A stretch of DNA of 64,000 nt from Methanobacterium sp. UBA176 (GCA_002505765.1 DAVZ01000059.1:1-64000); one strand, 5' to 3'. Positions 36,336 to 47,308 are shown, counted from the first letter of the stretch. Notes: a model not told the origin generated them from the letters alone. A program made the numbers and translations.

Positions 36336-37232
36336 ATGATAAACATAAGTTCCTTAACCAAATATTTTGGTAAAACAAGGGCACTGGATAATTTAAATCT
36401 TAACATCAAAAAAGGAGAGCTTTTAGGAATTATAGGCCCTAATGGAGCTGGAAAAACTACTGCAATAAGAATCGTATGTGGAATATTAAGGCCAGATTCT
36501 GGGGATGTAACTGTAGATGGATATAGCATTTTAAAAGATCCTATTAAGGTTAAATCCATGATAGGATACCTTCCAGAAGAACCTAATTTATACGAGAGAT
36601 TCAGGGCACGTGATCTTCTTAGATACTTTGGGGAACTCTATGGAGTACCAAAAGAGAGTTTGGATTGGAGAGTTTCAGAACTCTTAGAGCTTGTAGGCAT
36701 GGAAAAACGTGCTAGACATAGAATAAACACGTTTTCAAAGGGATTACGCCAGAGAATTGCTATTGCAAGAGCGCTCATACATGATCCCCCAATTATCATT
36801 TTTGATGAACCCACAATGGGACTTGATCCAGCAACCTCCCTTGCAATCAGAGAATTCATCGATGGTCTTAAAGGCGAAAAAACAATTTTGCTGTGCACTC
36901 ATTATATGGACGAAGCTGATGCTCTCTGCGACCGGGTGGCTATTTTAAACAATGGTAAGATAAGGGATATGGGGACTCCAGAATATTTAAAAGCAAAGAT
37001 ACATGGTGATATAATACTGCAAATAAAAATTAAAAGTCCAGATATTGATATTAATGAAATTGATGCCTTAGATTCAGTTGAAAATGTGAATTTAAAGGGC
37101 CTGAATTTATCCATATCTTTGAGCTCTAAAGATGAAATATCAGATATAGCAGGATTGATTGGGAATAATATGTTGTCTATTAACACCAAAGAACCATCAT
37201 TAGACGATGTATTTATTAATTCAGTTAAATAG
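36336..37232 (+). CDS. ABC transporter ATP-binding protein (ABC-2 type)
   Basis: The 298-residue ATPase of a drug/Na+-export-type ABC-2 system has Walker A GPNGAGKTTAIR, signature FSKGLRQRIAIARAL, Walker B IIIFDEPTMGLDP and the H-loop LLCTHYMDEADALCDR. A C-terminal regulatory extension of about 80 residues follows. A TATA-like element lies about 25 bp before ATG 36336 with no ribosome site, so the mRNA may be leaderless. Two permeases follow on the same strand. Confidence 0.94.
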   Translation: MINISSLTKYFGKTRALDNLNLNIKKGELLGIIGPNGAGKTTAIRIVCGILRPDSGDVTVDGYSILKDPIKVKSMIGYLPEEPNLYERFRARDLLRYFGELYGVPKESLDWRVSELLELVGMEKRARHRINTFSKGLRQRIAIARALIHDPPIIIFDEPTMGLDPATSLAIREFIDGLKGEKTILLCTHYMDEADALCDRVAILNNGKIRDMGTPEYLKAKIHGDIILQIKIKSPDIDINEIDALDSVENVNLKGLNLSISLSSKDEISDIAGLIGNNMLSINTKEPSLDDVFINSVK

Positions 37233-37251
37233 CATTTTTAAAGGTTTATTT

Positions 37252-38442
37252 ATGAGACTATTAAAGATAACCAAGTGGGAACTTAAGAACACTCTATGGA
37301 GTAAAAAATTTATCATGATCTTTATTTTACAATTGGGAGTTCTCATATTAATGATGACTTTTTTCAACAGCTTTATTACAGGTATTGACTCTGAAAAAGG
37401 TGTTTCACTTTCTCCTTCTCTATCAGGATTTGCATCCATTGCTGTATCGGATAATAACACAATTTTAGTAAATAGAATCAATAAAGAAGTCTTAAACATA
37501 GAAAAGATGGATTATAAAAATTCATTTGCACGTTTAAAAGACGGGAAAATAACGACAGTTATTGTTATTCCTGAAAACTCCCAGAAAAAGGTAAAAAGAT
37601 TTCAAACCATAAGTGTGAAACTTTATCTGAATCCTGAAGATCCTAAACAGGCTGTTGTCTTAAAAGAGGTAAATTCTTCTTTAGAAGCACTTTCAGCTTC
37701 TATTTCTGAACAATGGATCGATTCACTGATTCCTTCAGGAAAAAGTGCCAATACCAGGGTTAAAGAAGAAAAAAAAGGGGAATCACTCCCTTTACAGCTT
37801 ATAAATAAGATGATGATGGTAGTTCTCCTGTTTTTGCCCTTATTCCTCTTTGGAAATATGGTTGTTGACAGTATTGTAGGTGAAAAAGAGAGAAAAACAG
37901 GGGAAATATTAATTGCCATGCCCTTAAGCCACAGCGATATAATAATTGGAAAAAACATGGCCATAGTTTTAACAATAGCTCTGCAGTTAGCCATCTGGAT
38001 TTTGATACTTTTGGTTGCAGGATTCAATATTGAAAATCCTTTACTGGTTTATATTGGGGTGGTTTCAACTTCCGTTCCAATAATTGGGATAACCAGTGCC
38101 GTTGCAGCATATTCAAAGAACTATAAAGAAGCTGGAATTGGATTGAGTTTTATTTACATTATTATTGTGGGGTTTTTAATCGTGCCTGCACTTGCATATG
38201 TTTCAAACGGATCTAAATGGTCTAATATATCTCCAATGACAATGATAATACGTCTTTTTTCAGGAGAAAACACACCTGCAATTGATTTTTTAATTCCAAT
38301 CTTTTCCATAGTAGTCGTAAGTTTAGTTTCCTACTTGATCTCAATTAAACTGTTTAAGCGTGATGATATTGTATTTGGGCCAAGACCAGGCATATTTAGA
38401 CTTATGCTGGATTTTTTAGGTATTAAAAAAGGGAGTTTCTAA
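37252..38442 (+). CDS. ABC-2 type permease, subunit 1
   Basis: The 396-residue permease has an N-terminal membrane segment (FIMIFILQLGVLILMMTF), a large extracytoplasmic domain of about 150 residues, and five more membrane segments from about residue 190. The conserved VVDSIVGEKERKTGEILIAMP loop couples to the ATPase. It resembles NatB-like exporters. It follows the ATPase by 20 bp. Substrate unknown. Confidence 0.9.
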   Translation: MRLLKITKWELKNTLWSKKFIMIFILQLGVLILMMTFFNSFITGIDSEKGVSLSPSLSGFASIAVSDNNTILVNRINKEVLNIEKMDYKNSFARLKDGKITTVIVIPENSQKKVKRFQTISVKLYLNPEDPKQAVVLKEVNSSLEALSASISEQWIDSLIPSGKSANTRVKEEKKGESLPLQLINKMMMVVLLFLPLFLFGNMVVDSIVGEKERKTGEILIAMPLSHSDIIIGKNMAIVLTIALQLAIWILILLVAGFNIENPLLVYIGVVSTSVPIIGITSAVAAYSKNYKEAGIGLSFIYIIIVGFLIVPALAYVSNGSKWSNISPMTMIIRLFSGENTPAIDFLIPIFSIVVVSLVSYLISIKLFKRDDIVFGPRPGIFRLMLDFLGIKKGSF

Positions 38443-38563
38443 TAAATCAAAAAACTACATTCAAAAACCAATTTTCCACACAGAATAACCAATTGCCCAT
38501 CTAGTAAATCAAATCAAAATGTAAAAGCATGTATTATATTAACCTTAAATTTAAGGAGATAAA

Positions 38564-39697
38564 ATGAAGTTATTAGCTCTTTCAAAAAAGGAAGCTCAAG
38601 ATATACTCACCAACAAAATTTATCTGCTAATTGTAATCGTTCAGATATTCATCATTCTGGGCTCATTTGGTTTGGGGATTGCAAGCTCTATAGTAACAGA
38701 TCCAGAGCTTCTTGACAGGTACGGGGTCGCATCATCCCTAAAAGTAGGAATTTCAGAGGATTTAAAATATTCAAGCATAGCAGATAATCTGAAAGAGCAG
38801 AATTTAAACCTGAGTTTCCTTAAAGATATAAATGAAGCAGATGAACTTCTTGGTTCTCAGTTAGTTGCAGTAATTAGAGTTTCACCTGAAGGGGATATAC
38901 TCCTTCAATCCGATACATCTAATGTCTTCTACCCTGTTGTTTTTGAGAAAATAAACACTGCTATCCAAAAATACAAATTAGAAAGAAAGCTTGAAGCAGG
39001 AGGATTAAGCAGTGATTTAATACAAAAAATTGAAAATCCAGTAGTTTTAAATCGAATAACTGTTAATAGTGGAAAATATACTGATTTAGCATTGAATTCA
39101 TCATATTTTGTTGAAATAATGTACGGATTTATAGTTCCCTTTGTACTGCTCCTGCCATTTTTCCTGGCCAGTAACATAGTAACAGACAGTATTGTGGGAG
39201 AAAGAGAAAGAAAAACATTTGAAATACTTCTAATGACTCCTTATTCAAGTACATTGGTTATAATCGGAAAAATATTACCAATATTCACGTTTTCAATGAT
39301 TCAAAGTATTTTATGGCTTATTTTACTTGATTTACTTGGGGTGCCCATTTACAATGCCTTAATTTTAATGGGAATAATGATTTTTGTAGGTCTGGCATTT
39401 ATAGGACTTGGGATACTGATCTCCATGTGTGTAGACAGTACAAAAGAGGCGAACTCAGCAATTACCCTTGTTTTGATGTTTGCATCGTTTATTCTGTTTA
39501 TACCTCTATTTATGAAAATTCCCTATTTTGAAAACATTATAAACTTTATTCCAACAGTTTTAATGGTTAAAATGGCTTCATCACCTTCTTTTGAGCCTTC
39601 AGTCCTTTTTTCCCTGGTTCCAACGATTTTAATTTCAACTTTGATATTCGGATTAACTGTAAAGTATTTCAGGCATGAAAGAGCTATCCGTTTGTAA
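38564..39697 (+). CDS. ABC-2 type permease, subunit 2
   Basis: The 377-residue permease has the same architecture as the preceding one: one N-terminal membrane segment, a large outer domain, then five segments with the coupling loop VTDSIVGERERKTFEILLMTP. The two probably form a heterodimeric channel with the 36336 ATPase. AAGGAG precedes ATG 38564. The 120-bp gap to subunit 1 holds no gene. Confidence 0.9.
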   Translation: MKLLALSKKEAQDILTNKIYLLIVIVQIFIILGSFGLGIASSIVTDPELLDRYGVASSLKVGISEDLKYSSIADNLKEQNLNLSFLKDINEADELLGSQLVAVIRVSPEGDILLQSDTSNVFYPVVFEKINTAIQKYKLERKLEAGGLSSDLIQKIENPVVLNRITVNSGKYTDLALNSSYFVEIMYGFIVPFVLLLPFFLASNIVTDSIVGERERKTFEILLMTPYSSTLVIIGKILPIFTFSMIQSILWLILLDLLGVPIYNALILMGIMIFVGLAFIGLGILISMCVDSTKEANSAITLVLMFASFILFIPLFMKIPYFENIINFIPTVLMVKMASSPSFEPSVLFSLVPTILISTLIFGLTVKYFRHERAIRL

Positions 39698-39724
39698 AAT
39701 AATAAAAATAATTTAATTAAAGAT

Positions 39725-40729
39725 TTATATAGGATTCCAGGACAAAATATTCCATGAAATAAAAAATCCATCGCATTTACCTTTTAAATCATCGATTAGC
39801 TTAAGTAGGAGTTCTTTATCATTTAGATCACCAGGTACTTTAACTATCATTCTGTTTGCATCTTTTTCAACGCTTAAAACCTCATATGAAGTAATATTAA
39901 TATTTTCTGAGGGGTTTACGATGGTTATTTCATGATAATCGGTATTACTTCCTATTAAACCAATAGAAACCCGAATTATAATGAGTATAATGATAACAAT
40001 ACTTGGATTTATAAGATCTCTTGGAGAAAAAGGATTTTTAATGGCATAAATTCCTAAAAGACCACTTAATCCAACAAGGGCTGGTGCAGAGAATAATCCT
40101 CCGTCAAGCATACTTATTAATGAAGTTGTTACAGCAAATGCAAGAATAAACTTATAAATATCTCTTCTTTCGTTAAAAGAGATTAATCCAGCAATGTAAA
40201 CCAGAGGAAATGCAAAAATGGCAATAAATGCCACTGGAGTAACATACTGAGCCAGTGAACTCCCTGTGTTTATATGGGAAGGTACGTTAATCCCTGTTGT
40301 ACTGATGAAATAACCTAAAATTGATTTTAAGACATGACTGTGGACGATACTGGTACTACTGGCGTTCTGATTAAAGGATACTAAGATGGTAAAGAGGGAG
40401 ACATTGAAATTGATCCTTATCCAGATTTCAAGAAGAACAATAAATAAATAGGTAATAAAAACAGTTATAATGGCTAATTTAAGGTATTTTTGGCCATCAA
40501 ATTTTAATGAGAACAGCTTTTCAACAGCACCACCTTTACCAAAGAGAGGATAAAAGAGCAACAAACTACCCATTACCATAAATAAAATCACTGATTTACC
40601 TTCAGAGGATCCTTCTAAAAAAGGGTAGGTAATGGTTAATACGATATTATCAATAAAATTTGTAAATAACAGCAACACTGCAAAAAGCATCATTGAAATG
40701 CCAATTAAATTCAGTTTATTTAAATTCAA
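39725..40729 (-). CDS. Polytopic membrane protein (hypothetical)
   Basis: The 334-residue protein has about eight hydrophobic segments and a C-terminal soluble domain of about 60 residues that reads like a small ferredoxin-fold (SYEVLSVEKDANRMIVKVPG). No family is recognised. It is the last gene of the minus-strand ileS-purL operon, 34 bp after the dolichol-kinase-like gene, so a role in envelope or lipid biology is possible but unproven. Confidence 0.7.
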   Translation of the reverse strand: MNLNKLNLIGISMMLFAVLLLFTNFIDNIVLTITYPFLEGSSEGKSVILFMVMGSLLLFYPLFGKGGAVEKLFSLKFDGQKYLKLAIITVFITYLFIVLLEIWIRINFNVSLFTILVSFNQNASSTSIVHSHVLKSILGYFISTTGINVPSHINTGSSLAQYVTPVAFIAIFAFPLVYIAGLISFNERRDIYKFILAFAVTTSLISMLDGGLFSAPALVGLSGLLGIYAIKNPFSPRDLINPSIVIIILIIIRVSIGLIGSNTDYHEITIVNPSENINITSYEVLSVEKDANRMIVKVPGDLNDKELLLKLIDDLKGKCDGFFISWNILSWNPI

Positions 40730-40763
40730 TATTTCACCATTTTTTTATTATTTATTTTTTTAA

Positions 40764-41327
40764 TTAAGTTGTAATAAATATTATTAAACTCATTGCTATC
40801 CCAGAGATAATGGGGATTGTTATGTTATCGTCAATTGGGCTGTAAGCTTCTGTTAATGAGCCAACTATAGCTCCGGAGAGTGCAGGGGTCAATGGAAGCT
40901 GTGTCAGGGCTCCTGCAAAACCAACAATAAGGAAGGCGATGCTTCCTTCAATTGTTTTATTTTTATTAAATGGAATTTTATGCTTTCCAAATCTTTTTCC
41001 AAATATAGTTGAGGCTGAATCTCCAAGTATAAGAAATATTATTGCAGCATTGGCAATGGCAATATTAAATCTGAATAAATAAAGTGTGAGTATAACTCCA
41101 ACAAAAAAGTAAATAAAACCTCTTTCATCGTGTTCCCTTTTAGATCTTCTTAAAATTTCAGAAAAGAAGAATATATACCTTTCTTTATCTATTCTAAATA
41201 TTAATTCAACGGATAATACAATGGCAATGCATATTAATATTACTGTAATTGGATCAAGGAACCAGGTTAAAAAAACAATAAATATGCCTGATGCATGGAT
41301 CAATTGCCTTAAATTTTCTTTTTCCAT
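40764..41327 (-). CDS. Diacylglycerol/polyprenol kinase family membrane protein
   Basis: The 187-residue product starts at ATG 41327 and has about six membrane segments. The family motif LGDSASTIFGKRFGKHKIPF, followed by NKTIEGSIAF and PIDDNITIPI, fits CTP-dependent polyprenol/diacylglycerol kinases (Dgk1/Sec59) and cytidylyltransferase relatives. In archaea such proteins may act on dolichol or archaeal lipids. It is in an operon after purL. Confidence 0.8.
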   Translation of the reverse strand: MEKENLRQLIHASGIFIVFLTWFLDPITVILICIAIVLSVELIFRIDKERYIFFFSEILRRSKREHDERGFIYFFVGVILTLYLFRFNIAIANAAIIFLILGDSASTIFGKRFGKHKIPFNKNKTIEGSIAFLIVGFAGALTQLPLTPALSGAIVGSLTEAYSPIDDNITIPIISGIAMSLIIFITT

Positions 41328-41353
41328 CAAATCAGGCCATTTATTGTAATTTT

Positions 41354-43513
41354 TTATGCCATATATTTTTCTATTACGCCTTTATAAGATCCCTTCAGCT
41401 CATCCAAATCTACATCAATTAAATCTCCATTTACAGTTATCTTTTCACCTTCTACAGTACCGATAACTGCTGCAGGCACATTTATTTTACTTAAAATTTC
41501 TTCTAAATGTTCCTTTTTCACAGTTAGAATAAATCTTGCATTGGATTCTGAAAATAATAGTTCTGTATCACTAATGCTTTCATTTTCTGCAGGTATTTTA
41601 GAAGTATCTATAACCCCCCCAATTCCACCTGCAATAGCCATTTCAGCCAATGCAACAGCTAATCCTCCAGATGAACAGTCATGAACTGCAGTTATGGCTT
41701 TATCTTTGTCATGACGAATTAAATCTAAAACTGCATTTGCAGATTCAAATTCAGATTCCATATTAACCTGTGGGGGTGTCCCCTGAATAACACCATGAAT
41801 TTCTTTGTGATAGGAAGATCCATCAAGTTCAGGATATGTTTTTCCAATTAAAATGATTTTATCTCCCTTATTTTTAAAATCAAGAGTTCTAATATCTTTA
41901 ATATCCATTAGTCCAGCGACAGCCACAACAGGCGATGGGTTAACTGTTACACCTTCTGTTTCGTTGTAAAAGCTCACATTACCGCTTATTACCGGAGTTT
42001 CGAATTTTTTTGCCACATCTGACATTCCTTTAACACATTCTTTAAACTGCCAGAAAACCTCTGGCTTTTCGGGATTTCCAAAATTAAGGCAATCTACAAT
42101 GCATAAAGGTTCTGATCCCATTGAAACAACGTTCCTTATTGCTTCTGCAACCGCTCCAGCCCCTCCATGATAGGGATCGAGCTTTGTAAAGGTGCTGTTA
42201 CAATCAGAAGTTAGTGTAAATGCTTTCTTATCATCGATCTTTAAAACAGCAGCATCATCTCCAGGCTTTACTATTGTTCTGATCTGCACTTCATGGTCGT
42301 ATTGCCTGTAAACCCATTTTTTACTGGCAATGTTTGGAGAGGAGAGAAGTTTAAGAAGAGCATCCTGGGGATTAATTTCATCTAGATGGATATATTTTTC
42401 CCTTATTTCGGGTTTTTTTGCTTCTCTTTCGATTATAGGTGGATCTGAAAGAGTATCTGTTTTTAATTCAGATATAACTTCGCCATCCTTTTTAATAACC
42501 AGATTTCCAGTATCTGTGACCTTTCCAATAACTGCTGCTGGAAGTTCGTATTTTTCAAATATATCTAAAAGGGCGGCAACGTCTTCAGGTTTAACTACAA
42601 ATACCATTCTTTCCTGTGATTCGGAAAGCATTATCTCATATGGTGTCATTTCCCCTTCTCTTAATGGGATTTTGGTAAGTTCAACCTCGGCTCCATTTCC
42701 TCCCTTACCAGCCATTTCAGAAACGCAGCAGGTTAATCCTCCTCCCCCGAGATCTTTAAGCCCAACCACATGAACTTTCTCTAAAGCTTCAAGAGTGGCT
42801 TCTAAAACCATTTTTTTGGTAAATGGATCTCCTATCTGGACTGCAGGCCGATCTTCAAGTTCAGATTCTGTTGTAAGCTCTTCAGAAGCGAAAGTAACCC
42901 CATGAATACCGTCTCTTCCGGTTCTTCCACCCATAAGGACGAAAATATCACCAACGTCTGGAGCAATGCCCCTTACAATGTCTTTTTTCTTTACAATCCC
43001 TGCACACACAACATTCACCAGGGGATTAAATTTGAAATTATCATCAAATTCAACTTCTCCACCCACAGTTGGGATTCCAACCCGGTTTCCATAATCTGAA
43101 ATTCCTTTTACAACATACTCAAAAATATAACGTGACCTCTGGTCTTCAAGAGGTCCAAATCTTAGTGAATCAAGTAAAGCTACTGGAATTGCACCCATTG
43201 AGATTATATCTCTGATTATACCTCCAATACCTGTACCAGCCCCTCCATAAGGTTCAATAGCAGATGGATGGTTATGACTTTCCATTCCAATAACCAGTGC
43301 AAGCTCATCTGTAAGTTCAACTATGCCTGCATCGTCTCCAGGACCTAAAATTACACGAGGTCCTTCTGTAGGGAATAATTTTAAAATAGGACGGCTACTT
43401 TTGTAGGAACAGTGTTCTGAAAACATTATATCCAGCATGCCGTATTCTAATGAATTGGGATCTCTTCCAAGTTCGTTTCTTACAAATTTACATTCTGAAT
43501 CTGTCAGGGTCAT
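41354..43513 (-). CDS. purL: Phosphoribosylformylglycinamidine synthase subunit PurL
   Basis: PurL amidates FGAR to FGAM in purine synthesis, using ammonia from PurQ with PurS. At 719 residues it is the small archaeal/Gram-positive form. Motifs: FSEHCSYKSSRPIL, GPGDDAGIVEL, GMESHNHPSAIEPYGGAGTG, and in the second half DCNSTFTKLDPYHGGAGAV and HDCSSGGLAVALAEMA. It lies 33 bp downstream of ileS. purQ and purS are not in the window. Confidence 0.97.
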   Translation of the reverse strand: MTLTDSECKFVRNELGRDPNSLEYGMLDIMFSEHCSYKSSRPILKLFPTEGPRVILGPGDDAGIVELTDELALVIGMESHNHPSAIEPYGGAGTGIGGIIRDIISMGAIPVALLDSLRFGPLEDQRSRYIFEYVVKGISDYGNRVGIPTVGGEVEFDDNFKFNPLVNVVCAGIVKKKDIVRGIAPDVGDIFVLMGGRTGRDGIHGVTFASEELTTESELEDRPAVQIGDPFTKKMVLEATLEALEKVHVVGLKDLGGGGLTCCVSEMAGKGGNGAEVELTKIPLREGEMTPYEIMLSESQERMVFVVKPEDVAALLDIFEKYELPAAVIGKVTDTGNLVIKKDGEVISELKTDTLSDPPIIEREAKKPEIREKYIHLDEINPQDALLKLLSSPNIASKKWVYRQYDHEVQIRTIVKPGDDAAVLKIDDKKAFTLTSDCNSTFTKLDPYHGGAGAVAEAIRNVVSMGSEPLCIVDCLNFGNPEKPEVFWQFKECVKGMSDVAKKFETPVISGNVSFYNETEGVTVNPSPVVAVAGLMDIKDIRTLDFKNKGDKIILIGKTYPELDGSSYHKEIHGVIQGTPPQVNMESEFESANAVLDLIRHDKDKAITAVHDCSSGGLAVALAEMAIAGGIGGVIDTSKIPAENESISDTELLFSESNARFILTVKKEHLEEILSKINVPAAVIGTVEGEKITVNGDLIDVDLDELKGSYKGVIEKYMA

Positions 43514-43546
43514 TTTACCACTTATAATACTCCATTCATTTTTAAT

Positions 43547-46500
43547 TTAATTTTTTATGGTTATTTTGAGATTTTCATCCTCAATTTTCCATTCTTTACC
43601 ATAATCTCCCTCTCTCGCCTCAAATAACAGTTTCTCTGCCCGTACTTCATTAGAGATAAAATCATAGAATGGTTCAATCAGCTGTTTAAATCCTTGGTCA
43701 CATTCAATGAATACCTGAATATTGGCCTCAACATCAAGATCAAGGTCTTTTCTCATGTCTTGAATTCTTCTTATAAGTTCTCTGGACATCGCTTCAGATA
43801 ATATTTCATCGGTAACTTCAGTATCTAAAAATACATTCCCTGATTTGAAATCTGCACTTACCAGATTTTCAGGAAGTTCTGTTTCAAACAGGATATCATC
43901 AATTCCAAGTTCTATACTCTTTTCATCAAGCTCTACAGTAAAGATTCCTTCACCATCCAATTCATTCTTTATCTGTGCACCATCAGCTTCAGAGAGTTTC
44001 TGCATGACCTTTGGAGCATCTCCTCTAAGTTTTGGTCCAAGGGTTTTCAAATTGGGTTTAGCAATGATTTTAAGATTTTCAAATCTGTCTGTTGCCTGGA
44101 TGGTTTTGGTGTTGGCCTGCTCTACTATAACTGCCTTAAGGGACTCAACAGCCCATAATACATTTTTATCCTCTGAAACCACCACGATTTCTTTTAACGG
44201 CCATCTAAGTTTGTATCTTGCTATATCTCTTCCCCTAGCACATGCTTCAATTATATCTCTAACCATATTCATGTTTTCCTCTAAATCTTTATCAATAAGG
44301 CTATCATTGAACTCCCAGTCTTCCATGTGCACGCTTTCTGGAACGTCTTCTTCAACTCCCCTTACAAGATTTTGATAGATTTCTTCAGTTACATGGGGAG
44401 TTATAGGTGCCATTATCTTTATTAGAAGCTTTAAAGTGTTATAAAGCGTATAATAAGCTCCTATTTTATCAGGATCCTCTTTTTCAACCCATGTACGCCC
44501 CCGGATTAATCTTACATACCATCGGCTTAAATCTTCTAATATAAAGTTATTTATAGCTCTTGTGGCCTTATGAAGATGTAAAGACTCTAAAGCTTCTGTA
44601 ACATCTTTTGCAAGGGAATTAATTCTTGATCTGATCCATTTATCTTCATCCCTTAATTTAATGTCTTTTTCTGTGTATGAGATCGGATTAAAATTATCTA
44701 TGGACATGTAGGTGGTTGAAAACACATAAACGTTCCACAGTATGTTAAACATCTTATTTACATTCTTTATCTCATCCCAGGTAAATTTAAGATCTTCCCA
44801 TGGCTTATTTCCCCAAAGAAGATAAAATCTAAGTATATCTACTCCGTACTCATCGATAACTTCTTCAGGTTCAACAACGTTTCCCAGGGATTTACTCATC
44901 TTTCTACCCTCTTCATCAAGGGTAAAACCATGCATCAAAACTTTTTTGTAGGGTGTTTGATCAAGAGAAACCACTCCGCACCCCAACTGTGAATAGAACC
45001 ATCCTCTGGTCTGGTCATGGCCTTCAGTTATGAAATCATAGGGGAACCAATCTTCAAACATCTCATTTTCTTGAGGGTAATGGAGTGCAGCCCATCCTGC
45101 AACTCCTGAATCAATCCAAACGTCTAAAACATCAGGAATACGGTTCATATCTCCTCCGCAGTTGCATCTAATGGTAATCTCGTCAACATAAGGTCTGTGT
45201 ATAAAATCTCCTTCCAGTATTCCCTTTACTGCACTTTCTTTAAGTTCTTCAATTGAGCCCAGAACTGTTATATCTTCGCAATTTTCACATTTCCATATGG
45301 GGATGGGAATCCCCCAGTATCTTTGGCGTGATATTGTCCAATCACGCGCATTTTCAACCCAGTTCCGGAATCTACTCTCTCCAGCCCATTCTGGAATCCA
45401 TTCAACTTTATCCAGCTCACTTAGCATCTTATCTTTAATTTCTGTAACTTTAAGGAACCACTGCTGGGTTGCCAGATATATGATTGGTGTTTTACACCTC
45501 CAGCAGAAGCCGTAGCGGTGCTGGATTATTCCTTCTTTAAGTAATAGTCCATGCGCATCTAAATCAGATATAATGAAAGGATCAGCATCTTTTACAAATT
45601 CTCCTTCATATTTTCCAGCTTCTTTTTTGAATAATCCTGCCTCATCAACTGGACAGAATATGGGAATACCATACTTTTTACCTATTTCAAAATCGTCAGG
45701 ACCGTGCCCTGGGGCCGTATGGACACATCCAGTACCTTCAGTTAGGGTTACATGTTCACCAACGATTATTTTATGTTCAAATTTTTTATGGACTGGCATT
45801 TCATCTAAAAGAGGGTGGATATACTCTAAGCCTTCTAAATCTTTCCCTTTAACTACTTTGACTATTTCAAGATTTTGATCTTCAAATAAAGATTTAACAA
45901 GGGCTTCTGCCATGATATAAACTTCATTATCAACTTTAACATAAGCATAATCAAAATCAGGATGTACCGATACAGCCATATTGGCTGGAAGGGTCCAGGG
46001 AGTTGTTGTCCATATTAATATGTATTCATTTTTTTCAGGTGACGATTTAAGAGGAAATTTTACATATATGGAAGGATCTTCTTTATTTTCATAATCTATT
46101 TCTGCAAGTGCAAGCGCAGTTTCGCATCTTGGACACCAGGTTATGACCCTGAGGTCATTTATTAGTAAATCCTTCTCATGGGCCATTTTTAATGTCCACC
46201 AGCATGATTCCATGTATTTTGTGTCAAACGTCACATAAGGATCATCCCAATCCATCCAGACCCCAAGTATTTTAAACTGTTCTGTCATTATGCCTTTATT
46301 TTCAATTGCAAATTCTTTACATTTCTCAACGAAGTTGGCAATACCTATTTTAGTTTCAATTTCCTTTTTACTTTTTAATCCCAGCAATCCCTCTACTTTA
46401 TGTTCTATTGGAAGTCCGTGGGTGTCCCATCCTGCCTGTCTTCTAAGGCTGAATCCAGTCATGCTTTTAAAACGTAGAAAGGTATCTTTTATTATTTTGT

Positions 46501-46684
46501 TCCAGGCAGTTCCCAGATGTATTCTTCCACTGCAGTAAGGAGGACCATCTAAAAATGAATATTTAGGTTTATTTTCCCTTAATTTGCTGGTTTTTTTGTA
46601 TATATTGTTATCATTCCAGTATTTCTGTATTTTTTTCTCCATGAGATTTGTATCATAAGATCGTGGGGCCTCTTGTATGGGCAT
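43547..46684 (-). CDS. ileS: Isoleucyl-tRNA synthetase
   Basis: The 1045-residue class I synthetase has the HIGH motif as HLGT at residues 56-59 and the KMSKS motif in GRKMSKSLGNVVEPEEV near residue 600. An editing (CP1) domain (WTTTPWTLPANMAV, GTGCVHTAPGHG) and a C-terminal anticodon domain are present. It is uninterrupted despite many homopolymer runs. It heads an operon ileS-purL-kinase-like-membrane protein. A long 620-bp leader region lies upstream. Confidence 0.98.
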   Translation of the reverse strand: MPIQEAPRSYDTNLMEKKIQKYWNDNNIYKKTSKLRENKPKYSFLDGPPYCSGRIHLGTAWNKIIKDTFLRFKSMTGFSLRRQAGWDTHGLPIEHKVEGLLGLKSKKEIETKIGIANFVEKCKEFAIENKGIMTEQFKILGVWMDWDDPYVTFDTKYMESCWWTLKMAHEKDLLINDLRVITWCPRCETALALAEIDYENKEDPSIYVKFPLKSSPEKNEYILIWTTTPWTLPANMAVSVHPDFDYAYVKVDNEVYIMAEALVKSLFEDQNLEIVKVVKGKDLEGLEYIHPLLDEMPVHKKFEHKIIVGEHVTLTEGTGCVHTAPGHGPDDFEIGKKYGIPIFCPVDEAGLFKKEAGKYEGEFVKDADPFIISDLDAHGLLLKEGIIQHRYGFCWRCKTPIIYLATQQWFLKVTEIKDKMLSELDKVEWIPEWAGESRFRNWVENARDWTISRQRYWGIPIPIWKCENCEDITVLGSIEELKESAVKGILEGDFIHRPYVDEITIRCNCGGDMNRIPDVLDVWIDSGVAGWAALHYPQENEMFEDWFPYDFITEGHDQTRGWFYSQLGCGVVSLDQTPYKKVLMHGFTLDEEGRKMSKSLGNVVEPEEVIDEYGVDILRFYLLWGNKPWEDLKFTWDEIKNVNKMFNILWNVYVFSTTYMSIDNFNPISYTEKDIKLRDEDKWIRSRINSLAKDVTEALESLHLHKATRAINNFILEDLSRWYVRLIRGRTWVEKEDPDKIGAYYTLYNTLKLLIKIMAPITPHVTEEIYQNLVRGVEEDVPESVHMEDWEFNDSLIDKDLEENMNMVRDIIEACARGRDIARYKLRWPLKEIVVVSEDKNVLWAVESLKAVIVEQANTKTIQATDRFENLKIIAKPNLKTLGPKLRGDAPKVMQKLSEADGAQIKNELDGEGIFTVELDEKSIELGIDDILFETELPENLVSADFKSGNVFLDTEVTDEILSEAMSRELIRRIQDMRKDLDLDVEANIQVFIECDQGFKQLIEPFYDFISNEVRAEKLLFEAREGDYGKEWKIEDENLKITIKN

Positions 46685-47308
46685 TTGTGATTCTCCTTGT
46701 TAATTACATTTAAAAAGTGATTAAGATTAATCAGTATTCTTTTAACTAACTTATTTCTTCAATATTTATCCTTGAACTATATCTACCCCGCAAATATTTA
46801 AAACTTAATACATAATGGATGATTTAAATTTAATTTTTTTCATGTAGAATAGAAAAGATTATAAGGCTCTATATTATAACTATTAATGCATCCCCAATTA
46901 TAACGGTACTTTATTTTAATGATATCGTATCGCCTCCGATGGGGGTGCTACACCTACTATTTTCCAGTAAATAGGCCTAATATAATATTAAGACATTTAA
47001 TAATTTAATTCTGCACTAACTTCATCATAATTAATTTAATAGCTTTTTTTAAGATAAGTTATTAATAATTTTATTTGTCCTCTTTGAATAGAAAAGCTTA
47101 TTAATAAGTTTCGAAAAAGGATGAATTGCCACTCTCATTTGGGAAGATTGAGACACTGGCTATTAACTGAGCTATTAACCTATGTCCTTAGGGGCATAGG
47201 TAATAAATCATTTTAAGAATATCTTAATTTTGAATTAACAGGATAGATTGTCCAGTTTAACATTCAAATTAATTAATACTTAAAAAAATAATTTTTAGGG
47301 ATATTTGA
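46685..47308. other. 624-bp intergenic region with two structured pockets
   Basis: No gene is seen between metK and ileS. A GC-richer pocket at about 46925-46975 contains CGCCTCCGATGGGGGTG. A clear hairpin lies at 47178-47201 (ACCTATGTCC with GGGGCATAGGT, one mismatch). It could hold the ileS promoter/leader, the end of metK transcription or a small RNA. Confidence 0.4.

Noticed and set aside
43845..44375. Long plus-strand frame of 176 codons
   Set aside because: It is antisense to ileS and Ser-rich, a shadow of the real gene.
46920..46975. Riboswitch in the metK-ileS gap
   Set aside because: No SAM-riboswitch or T-box-like pattern could be recognised, and T-boxes are bacterial.
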